Made by a program: the position numbers and the translations under genes. From positions 1 to 12,030 of the forward strand of contig WFRA01000308.1 of the NCBI GenBank assembly GCA_015486775.1: 12,030 bases of DNA, in the 5' to 3' direction. The notes under the pieces were generated by a model that saw only the letters and a program-made list of their open reading frames with translations, had not been told where the DNA came from and did not search any database. Of the stretch, positions 6,458-12,030 are shown in pieces; the stretch's first letter is position 1; every line of letters starts with the position of its first letter. This stretch comes from Kiritimatiellales bacterium (GTDB lineage Bacteria > Verrucomicrobiota > Kiritimatiellia > Kiritimatiellales > Pontiellaceae).

Positions 6458-8344
6458 TCAATACCAGAGTCGCTTGGGACTCGTCGGGAAGGTGCGGATT
6501 CCGTTTTTGTCCATGTACGCCCCCACGGGCAACTTGCGCAGGTTGTCTAGGTGCTCGAAGAGCCACTCGTTCGAGGCCTTGTGCTGGACGATTTTGCCGC
6601 GCTCGTCGGTAACGGTGACTAGGTAGCCGTAGGGTGCCTGGCCCCGGTGTTCCTGCCCTCGCTTGTGCTCATCCTCAATCAGGTAGTCCGGCAGGTCGAT
6701 GGTCTTCCCTTCAAGTTCGTATGCGCCGTTTTCTTCCGCCGGCGAAAAGGAGCCCGTTTGGCGATCCAGCAGGATGTAGCGGTTTCCATAGGGGATGATC
6801 TCGCGTCCAATAGCAAACAGTTCGACCTTGAGACTATGGTTGTACTTCCCCGCGCTCGTTTGCTTCAGCCGAACCTTGGCGCGATACTTGTAGCCGGTTT
6901 TGTATTCGGGGGAGCGGGAGGAACTCGCGTAGGCGGAGGCGTCGATCGAAATGATCCGATCCATTTTCTTGCCGAAGTCAATCTTGAATATCGGTGGCCT
7001 GACCAGTTCGACATATTCGCGATCCGCCGGGGAAAGCCGCGCCAAAGGCAGCTTCACCTGCTTTCCTCTGGCTGTTTTCAGCACGACGTTCTTGCCGATT
7101 ACGACAATATACTTGGCCTTCAGGCTTTTCCCGTCCGGCAGCGCCCATGTACGCAGGACCGGCGGCTCCGGTTTCCACGACGGAACCGCTATGACGGGTT
7201 CCGGGCTTGCCGCGGCATGGGTTCTAGATTTCTTCGCGGGGGAGGGGGCGTAGTCGCAAAACACCGGCCCGTTTGTAAGATCCACTTCGCCGGGAACCAG
7301 ATCCCTGTAGATGACGTCCAGAAGATCGTGCGACGGCTCTGCCGTCTTGAACGCGGGAAAGGTCGGTCCGCCGCCCATCGTGCGCATGGGATATTTCGCC
7401 CCCTTCTCCTGGATGGCGACCATGAAGCAGCCCACCCCGCCGCCGTCGGTCATGAACACCTCCATGTCGTGCGGGACACCGGGTTCGAGGGTGATCCAGT
7501 CGCCCACGGTTGCCCAGTTGTCGCCGAGGAAATATTTCCGGTCGTCCGCCGAGGAGGACTGCCAAAACTCCCCTTCCGTCTGTAGCCAGCCCGAGACCAA
7601 AACCAGTTTTCCATCCACCCGGATGGCCATCGTTCCATTGCCGTTGGCCACAAAGCGGAAGGTGATGCCATCCTTGTGCACCAACTGCCCCTTGTAGAGC
7701 GTTGCCCAGTAGCCGCCATCGGTGTCCGGCTCTCCGAAAATGCCGGGCACCAGCGCGGAAATCATCGGCGGAATGACAAAGCAGGTTGCGTAGCGTTTTT
7801 TAGGCGACCGGTAGTAGCGGGCCAGCGAAGATTCCTTCCAGCCGCTTCTGAGGAACCTCCGCGCCGCGACCTGGTACTCGGGGCCGGAGAAGGGAATGGG
7901 ACGCCCCTTCCTGTCGCGCTTGTAGTCGTAGAAGGTGCCGACAAAGTCGTTTCCGATGGTTTGCCCGCTTCCGAAAATCGTTGTCTCCTCCAGGTCGGGC
8001 ATCAGGTCGAACCCGATGTTGCCGTCGCCGAGCCCCTCGGACATTCCGGACATTTCCGGAAGCTGGATGTCGGGCATGCTGGCCTTCTGCACCTTGGTGA
8101 CAATGCGCGTGGTAGGTTTGGGCTTGGAGGATTTCTTCACCTTCACCTTGGGCTTCTTGAGCTTCATCTTTGGGCGCTCGACGGCCTTGGGCGGAGTAAA
8201 CTCCACCTCCTTCTGCTTTACCACCGTGAAGACCACAAACACACCAGCGAGAAAGAATAGCGCCGCATGGATCAGGATGCTGATCAAAACCGCAGTGGGG
8301 GTTCCCTTGGTAACTTTCCGATCTTTGGAACTTTTTTTCTTCAT
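6458..8344 (-). CDS. Inner-membrane-anchored TonB-like protein with PA14-like and SHD1-like domains
   Basis: A 628-residue protein of unknown function. Residues 1-16 are Lys-rich and cytoplasmic, and 17-42 form one membrane helix (TAVLISILIHAALFF…). Residues 43-87 are rich in Lys and Pro (KLKKPKVKVKK), as in the TonB periplasmic spacer, so the bulk should be periplasmic. About 135-315 resembles a PA14/GLEYA-like carbohydrate-binding beta domain (GYWATLYKG…ITFRFVANGNGTMAIRVDGKLVL). About 398-447 matches an SHD1-like domain (RTWALPDGKSLKAKYIVV…VKLPLARLSPADREYVE). About 448-628 is a further unassigned beta-rich domain ending RLWY. The start at 8344 is supported by the typical anchor sequence; the ribosome-binding site (GGGAAG) is only fair. 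It follows the PEP-CTERM gene on the same strand after a hairpin. Architectures of this sort are common in PVC bacteria and may sense or bind sugars at the envelope. It lacks the conserved TonB C-terminal domain, so I do not call it TonB. Confidence 0.85.
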   Translation of the reverse strand: MKKKSSKDRKVTKGTPTAVLISILIHAALFFLAGVFVVFTVVKQKEVEFTPPKAVERPKMKLKKPKVKVKKSSKPKPTTRIVTKVQKASMPDIQLPEMSGMSEGLGDGNIGFDLMPDLEETTIFGSGQTIGNDFVGTFYDYKRDRKGRPIPFSGPEYQVAARRFLRSGWKESSLARYYRSPKKRYATCFVIPPMISALVPGIFGEPDTDGGYWATLYKGQLVHKDGITFRFVANGNGTMAIRVDGKLVLVSGWLQTEGEFWQSSSADDRKYFLGDNWATVGDWITLEPGVPHDMEVFMTDGGGVGCFMVAIQEKGAKYPMRTMGGGPTFPAFKTAEPSHDLLDVIYRDLVPGEVDLTNGPVFCDYAPSPAKKSRTHAAASPEPVIAVPSWKPEPPVLRTWALPDGKSLKAKYIVVIGKNVVLKTARGKQVKLPLARLSPADREYVELVRPPIFKIDFGKKMDRIISIDASAYASSSRSPEYKTGYKYRAKVRLKQTSAGKYNHSLKVELFAIGREIIPYGNRYILLDRQTGSFSPAEENGAYELEGKTIDLPDYLIEDEHKRGQEHRGQAPYGYLVTVTDERGKIVQHKASNEWLFEHLDNLRKLPVGAYMDKNGIRTFPTSPKRLWY

Positions 8345-8416
8345 GTCGGCTTCCCGCTAGTGCGCTAACTTTCTAATAGTGTTGTCGGGGAACCAAGCCT
8401 CCTGCCCCTAGCCAAA

Positions 8417-8442
8417 GAGGCTGGTTGAAAACAACCAGCCTC
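8417..8442 (-). terminator. Perfect 11-bp hairpin after the PEP-CTERM gene
   Basis: GAGGCTGGTTG (8417-8427) and its exact complement (8432-8442) are separated by four bases. On the minus strand the stem is followed by TTT then GGC, so the U-tract is short. Its place 38 bp after the stop of the minus-strand gene ending at 8480 fits an intrinsic terminator. On the plus strand the stem is followed by ACTTTT, but no plus-strand gene is nearby to use it. Confidence 0.7.
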
Positions 8443-8479
8443 ACTTTTCCCGAGCCGGACTGTCGCACTCGAATCCGCG

Positions 8480-9580
8480 TTACAGACGCAGGCGGCGAAG
8501 GAACGCCAAAGCGGTAGCCGATAGGGCAAAAAGACCCAGCGTAGCCGGTTCGGGTATGGTGGCCTGAAGTTCGGTTATGCCTCCGCCGACATCCACCAAC
8601 TCAGTGCTCCAGCCGGCAGCAACAGATGAAGCGGAAAGATGGCTTAGATTAGTAAAAGTTCCGCCAGATGACATCAATGTATAGGTTCCATCTGCTGTTG
8701 CACCCATAAAGGACAAGTCAATCGTAGTGGAATCTTCCAATGTGATGTCGCCATCGACAGCAATTCCGTCGCCAACACCGGAGGCACCATTAAGCACAAA
8801 TTCAAACAAACTTGTAGCGCCAGCGGAATGCTCTAGAGTTCTAATGTCACCTGTTACGTTGACTTGAGCGTCGGAGCCTACCATTTTGAACTTAAAATTA
8901 CTGTCCCAACCCCTAAGATCGGTAGCAACATTCAGGACTGCATCGCCACTGATCACGAATTGTCCAGTGCCGGCACTTTGACCGATCATAAGAGAGTTGG
9001 GATTGAAAGTTCCGCCGGAAAGATTCATCGTGCTATCGGAATTTTTTCCGATGATTACATAGTCAGTAGTAGTAAAAGTGCCGCCTGTCATATTGATTGC
9101 GCTAGCACTACCAGCATAATAGCTGGATGCAAAACTTGTCGCATTTACGGATCCGGCTGAAATATTTAAATTGCCAGTTCCATATCTTCCTAATGCTGTA
9201 GCGGCCTGCAGAGCGAGAGTACCACCTGTCACGTTGACTGTACCCATAGCATTATCCTGCTCTCCAATGTATGTAGAGGCAGTCCCTGTAAGATTGCCCC
9301 CTGTCGCAATTTCAAGCGACCCTGTGTTACCGCTGAGACGTCCGACACGCAAATATTTAACGGTGTGCGCAGCGTCCAAAATGGGGGACTCACCTGCGGT
9401 TGCCGTATCCACCACGGCAATGTCACTCGCACCGGGAAGCGTGTCGCCACTCCAGTTGGTCGCATTGGTAAAAACCTGATCTGAAGCATCATTATCCCAG
9501 GTTCGCGTTGCAGCCTGAGCCGATAACGCAGTCAACAAAAACGACAAAACAAACAACTTTGTTATTTCACTATTTTTCAT
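8480..9580 (-). CDS. PEP-CTERM beta-solenoid surface protein
   Basis: A 366-residue exported protein. ATG at 9580 has GGAG 9 bases upstream (AAAGGAGAAA). Residues 1-23 are a signal peptide with likely cleavage after AQA. The C-terminus carries the PEP-CTERM sorting signal: IPEP at 342-345, a hydrophobic helix (about 346-360) and the basic end RRLRL. This is the known substrate signature of an exosortase, which would process the protein on its way to the surface or matrix; the exosortase is not in this window. The middle (about 87-250) consists of six or seven units of roughly 23 residues with a repeated N-[VIML]-[TS]-G-G-T core, for example GTVNVTGGTL, SAINMTGGTF and STMNLSGGTF, typical of a right-handed beta-helix or passenger-like fold. 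A catalytic site is not visible, so a structural or adhesive role is likelier than enzymatic. It looks more AT-rich than its neighbours. Confidence 0.9.
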   Translation of the reverse strand: MKNSEITKLFVLSFLLTALSAQAATRTWDNDASDQVFTNATNWSGDTLPGASDIAVVDTATAGESPILDAAHTVKYLRVGRLSGNTGSLEIATGGNLTGTASTYIGEQDNAMGTVNVTGGTLALQAATALGRYGTGNLNISAGSVNATSFASSYYAGSASAINMTGGTFTTTDYVIIGKNSDSTMNLSGGTFNPNSLMIGQSAGTGQFVISGDAVLNVATDLRGWDSNFKFKMVGSDAQVNVTGDIRTLEHSAGATSLFEFVLNGASGVGDGIAVDGDITLEDSTTIDLSFMGATADGTYTLMSSGGTFTNLSHLSASSVAAGWSTELVDVGGGITELQATIPEPATLGLFALSATALAFLRRLRL

Positions 9581-9621
9581 ACCTTATTTCTCCTTTGTTT
9601 ATTATTTAACCATTCAACTAA

Positions 9622-9649
9622 CCGGTTGCTGGCGAGATCCAACAACCGG
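9622..9649 (-). terminator. Hairpin after the LamG-like gene
   Basis: CCGGTTG (9622-9628) pairs with CAACCGG (9643-9649), and after a single mismatch TGG (9630-9632) pairs with CCA (9639-9641), leaving a 6-base loop. It lies 18 bp past the stop of the minus-strand gene ending at 9668 and before the next start at 9580. Only TTAGTTG follows it on the minus strand, so termination may be partial and the two genes may be partly co-transcribed. Confidence 0.45.
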
Positions 9650-9667
9650 GCGATCACATGTAGCTAC

Positions 9668-11272
9668 CTATTCCTCCGAAATCACCTTGAAGAAGGCTTG
9701 GGCCGAATCGACCGCCGTCGTGACAGTTGTGCTTCCATCTTCCTCGCCGGGGATGCCGGACTGGTTGGTGCTCCAGGTTGGATCCAAAGCGAGGTCGCCC
9801 TTCTCCAAAAGCGCATAGTTGAAGCCATTGGCCGTAGTCCATGTGAGAGCCATGCCGGGGGCACCCAGGTATTCCACCGCAATGTCCCCGATGGCTGGTG
9901 GCTGGGATGGTGAAACCACATTGATCCCTTCTTCAATCTGGACCGTGTTTACATGGAACAGGCTCGCCGCCAACCCGGTGTGTGTGCCAAAATCTAGACG
10001 GACGACTGTTGTGGAGGCTTCGGCCGCAGCGACCCTGTTGGTCGTGTAAAGCAGGATTCCATTCAAATAGAAGCTGACCGTGTCGTTGTCGCCGAAGGAT
10101 CCGGGAGTCTCCGGTTCGACGGTCATCTGGAGGTTGTTATAATCGTTTGTCAGAGTCCCGGTGGTTATCTCTTCGTAGCCGCCGCCCGGCTTGGAAAGAA
10201 GCAGGTTGTCCTCGGAGGCCGGGGCGTGCGGTCCGCCCCTCAAATAGAGCCGGAACGTACTGGCGCCATCGTAGAGCCTCACCAATTCATAGCCGGCAGC
10301 CTGGGAATTCACGGTGCGGGCAATGTAGGTCAGGGTATAGCCGTTTGTTTCGATGTTCCCCTTGTCGAAGGTTCCGTGATAGTATCCGCTTCCTGCATCG
10401 GCAGGGCTGTCGAACGCCCACGCATAATAGCTGGTTCCGTTGTACGTTTCGTTCGTGTAGTAGCGGGTTTGACCGCCGGTGCCGCCGGACAGGCTGAATC
10501 CCCAGTCGCCAGGGGCACTGAACCCGTCTGCCACAAACTTGGCCAGAACCGGTGTTTCAACCACATGGATTCCATCTTCCAGCCGAACCGTATTTACATG
10601 GAACAGACCCGCACTTGCCGAGGTGGAAGCGTCGCCAAACTCGACTCGGATGGTTGACACCTCGGTGCCGACATAAGCCGCATCGACCCGGGTACTCGTG
10701 TAGATCAGCACGCCGTCCACATAAAAATCGAGTTCATCGTCGTCGCTGTAGACTCCGGGGGTCTTCGGTATATAGGCCACCTGGAAGATGTGGTAGCCGT
10801 CGGATAGATTCATGCCCATTATTTCCGTAGAGCCGGAGCCGGGGGTATCAAGCCACACCGAGCTATTGGCACCATTGTACTTGAAATACACGCGGTACTG
10901 CCTTCCGGCATCCAGCCACCTCAAGCGATGGTGCCCGAGACCCACAGCCGTGTCGGTGCGGGCAATGTAGGTGAGGGTGTACCCATTGGTTTTCATGTTC
11001 GCGATCGAGGTAGCGTCGTCAATGGACTGATAGTAGCTTCCCTTATCGGTTGGAGGTGAATTCATCGCCCACGCATCATAGCTGGTGCCGTTGTACGTTT
11101 CGTTCGTATAATAGCGGGTTTGGCCGGGGGTGCTGTCGGTCAGGTTGAATCCCGAGATGCCGGGGGCATTCACTCCATCGGCCACGAACTCCGAGATGAT
11201 GGCTGCATTTGCAACCCCCGAGAACAGCAGTGCGGCCAGCACTGTGCGTGCGATCCTACTCGTTTTCTTCAT
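9668..11272 (-). CDS. Secreted protein with two tandem LamG-like repeats
   Basis: A 534-residue exported protein of unknown function. ATG at 11272 has a strong AGGAGG 8 bases upstream. Residues 1-23 form a signal peptide (VLAALLFSGVANA). Two long repeats follow, about 27-237 and 244-454, each starting FVADG, containing RYYTNETYNGTSY, NGYTLTYIART and a YVDG/YLNG-type strand pair, and ending FHVNTV. The pattern (long beta strands, FYVDGVLIYTS) suggests a concanavalin A/LamG-like sandwich that could bind glycans; I infer the fold rather than see a diagnostic motif. About 455-534 forms a separate C-terminal module ending QAFFKVISEE, similar in plan to the end of the upstream neighbour (FFRVLVK). 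There is no PEP-CTERM signal. The own promoter at 11319-11347 and the downstream hairpin suggest a mostly independent unit. Confidence 0.85.
   Translation of the reverse strand: MKKTSRIARTVLAALLFSGVANAAIISEFVADGVNAPGISGFNLTDSTPGQTRYYTNETYNGTSYDAWAMNSPPTDKGSYYQSIDDATSIANMKTNGYTLTYIARTDTAVGLGHHRLRWLDAGRQYRVYFKYNGANSSVWLDTPGSGSTEIMGMNLSDGYHIFQVAYIPKTPGVYSDDDELDFYVDGVLIYTSTRVDAAYVGTEVSTIRVEFGDASTSASAGLFHVNTVRLEDGIHVVETPVLAKFVADGFSAPGDWGFSLSGGTGGQTRYYTNETYNGTSYYAWAFDSPADAGSGYYHGTFDKGNIETNGYTLTYIARTVNSQAAGYELVRLYDGASTFRLYLRGGPHAPASEDNLLLSKPGGGYEEITTGTLTNDYNNLQMTVEPETPGSFGDNDTVSFYLNGILLYTTNRVAAAEASTTVVRLDFGTHTGLAASLFHVNTVQIEEGINVVSPSQPPAIGDIAVEYLGAPGMALTWTTANGFNYALLEKGDLALDPTWSTNQSGIPGEEDGSTTVTTAVDSAQAFFKVISEE
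9911..11194 (-). repeat. Intragenic tandem duplication, period 651 bp
   Basis: The two LamG-like units are offset by exactly 651 bp (217 codons). Parts remain nearly identical at the DNA level, for instance around 10431-10480 versus 11082-11131, where about 50 bases differ at only a few positions, while other parts have diverged strongly. This indicates an in-frame duplication, with some segments under constraint or homogenised by recombination. Confidence 0.8.
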
Positions 11273-11318
11273 GAATCACTCCTCCTTGTTGATTGACCTA
11301 CTCTGATTAATGTCAGAC

Positions 11319-11347
11319 ATGTTATTCTGCCACCTTCGCCGGGTCAA
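11319..11347 (-). promoter_or_regulatory. Sigma-70-type promoter with upstream A-tract, for the LamG-like gene
   Basis: Read on the minus strand, TTGACC (11342-11347) and TAACAT (11319-11324) are 17 bp apart. An A-rich tract (11350-11365) just upstream of the -35 resembles an UP element. The -10 overlaps a perfect 5+1+5 palindrome, ATGTCAGACAT on the plus strand (11310-11320), near the expected start site, which could be an operator. The -10 matches consensus at only four of six positions. Confidence 0.45.
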
Positions 11348-11397
11348 CCTTTTTTTATTTTTTTTGAACGGCGCAAAAACGGCCGTTCGGGGAAACA

Positions 11398-12030
11398 TCA
11401 TTTCACTAGAACCCTGAAGAACTCCGCCGGCACGCCGGCTTCCAGATAGATCGTCGCGTTGCTGGCGGTGGTCGTCGCATAGTCTTCGACGTTGGTGACG
11501 ACAAAGGGGCTCACCCCGTCGTCCGAATGCGGAGGCTGCGCCCAGCTTCCGTCCACCAGGTTCGTGGTGGCCTGTGGAACATATTCCGCCGATGGCAACG
11601 CAGAGGTGTCGATGGCCACCTTTACGATATTGCTGGCGGAAAGAAGGGTGTAGCCCACCGGGACTGCGTTATCAGGAAGGAAGCGGAACGAAAAGAGGTC
11701 GGCATTGGTGATTTCAAACCGGAGCTTGACGGTCTGCCCTTCGAGGGCGCCCACATCCGTGCCGCCGACCCAGCCCACATCCGCATCGGTATCATCGCCC
11801 GTCAGCGCCACGGCATCCGCCAGCGCATACCCCGGGATGGCATCGCCGTCGGCATTCTGGATCTCAACCTTCACGCTTCCGCCCGCGCGGGCCCGGTAGT
11901 TGAGGCGCAGCCGATCCCCTTCGAAGGTGAGGGGCTTGGTGACCATTTCGCCCGCGACCCCATTGGTTTCGGAGAGCGCGACAAATCCATCCAGGCGCAG
12001 GGAGTAGCGGCGCAGGTGGTTGGAGGTCGA
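11398..12030 (-). CDS. C-terminal part of a large secreted protein with a hydrolase-associated beta-sandwich domain
   Basis: The 5' part lies beyond the window; the frame is open to base 12030 and the ATG at 11946 is internal (LRLDGFVAL…GEM precedes it in frame). The 210 visible residues begin with YSLRLDGFVAL and then GEMVTKPLTFEG, NYRARAGGSVKVEIQNADG, IPGYALADAVALTGD, VGALEGQTVKLRFEI and ADLFSFRF. This block is familiar as the C-terminal beta-sandwich of sialidase-like or GH32-like hydrolases in Planctomycetes, Verrucomicrobia and relatives. After it come about 60 residues (ATTNLVDGSW…EFFRVLVK) that resemble the tail of the downstream LamG-like protein. No catalytic domain is visible, so enzyme class is unknown; secretion is inferred. 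Confidence 0.8.
   Translation of the reverse strand, partial: STSNHLRRYSLRLDGFVALSETNGVAGEMVTKPLTFEGDRLRLNYRARAGGSVKVEIQNADGDAIPGYALADAVALTGDDTDADVGWVGGTDVGALEGQTVKLRFEITNADLFSFRFLPDNAVPVGYTLLSASNIVKVAIDTSALPSAEYVPQATTNLVDGSWAQPPHSDDGVSPFVVTNVEDYATTTASNATIYLEAGVPAEFFRVLVK

Noticed and set aside
6647..7585. 312-codon open frame on the plus strand inside the TonB-like gene
   Set aside because: It is antisense to a protein with a clear membrane anchor and recognisable domains; its own translation is rich in Arg and Gly without any motif, as expected of a shadow frame in GC-rich coding DNA.
6458..8344. Calling the anchored protein TonB
   Set aside because: Only the anchor and the Lys/Pro-rich spacer resemble TonB; the conserved C-terminal TonB domain is missing and other domains replace it.
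11366..11388. GAACGGC/GCCGTTC hairpin as the terminator of the truncated minus-strand gene
   Set aside because: On the minus strand the stem is followed by a run of A, not T, so it does not make a U-tract; the A-run fits better as the UP element of the next promoter.

Overview
The window looks like a chromosomal segment from a PVC-type bacterium, most likely a Kiritimatiellota/Pontiella-like or Verrucomicrobiota/Lentisphaerota polysaccharide degrader. This is an inference from gene content, with no marker gene to prove it. The clues are a PEP-CTERM protein, a TonB-like anchored protein carrying an SHD1-like domain, large secreted beta-sandwich proteins with a C-terminal tail ending in FF(K/R)V, a cytosolic ceramidase-fold hydrolase, and a PPi-type phosphofructokinase.

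Left half, plus strand (2-4661): four tightly spaced genes (42, 53 and 23 bp gaps) form a probable operon. They are a 5'-truncated N-acetylglucosamine-6-phosphate deacetylase (nagA), a divergent glucosamine-6-phosphate deaminase/isomerase-like protein with one altered active-site position, a glycerate 2-kinase, and a protein with the neutral/alkaline ceramidase N-terminal fold but no signal peptide. Together they suggest cytosolic breakdown of an N-acylated amino sugar feeding lower glycolysis.

4662-4958 is a 297-bp gap holding a pair of small TTTCCAA/TTGGAAA inverted repeats, a good sigma-70-type promoter and a structured 5' leader for the next gene. 4959-6251 encodes a pyrophosphate-type 6-phosphofructokinase. 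It is followed by an in-frame 51-codon open tail of unknown meaning, and then by convergent genes.

Right half, minus strand (6458-12030): four cell-envelope or secreted proteins. In transcription order these are the 3' end of a large protein with a hydrolase-associated beta-sandwich domain (11398-12030, truncated by the window), a secreted protein made of two tandem LamG-like repeats (9668-11272), a PEP-CTERM beta-solenoid protein (8480-9580), and an inner-membrane-anchored TonB-like/PA14-like/SHD1 protein (6458-8344). Hairpins lie after the LamG-like and PEP-CTERM genes, and a promoter with an upstream A-tract precedes the LamG-like gene. The two halves probably belong to one lifestyle (external polysaccharide handling, internal amino-sugar catabolism), but nothing in the sequence links them directly.

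I saw no tRNA, rRNA, CRISPR array, transposase or integrase.
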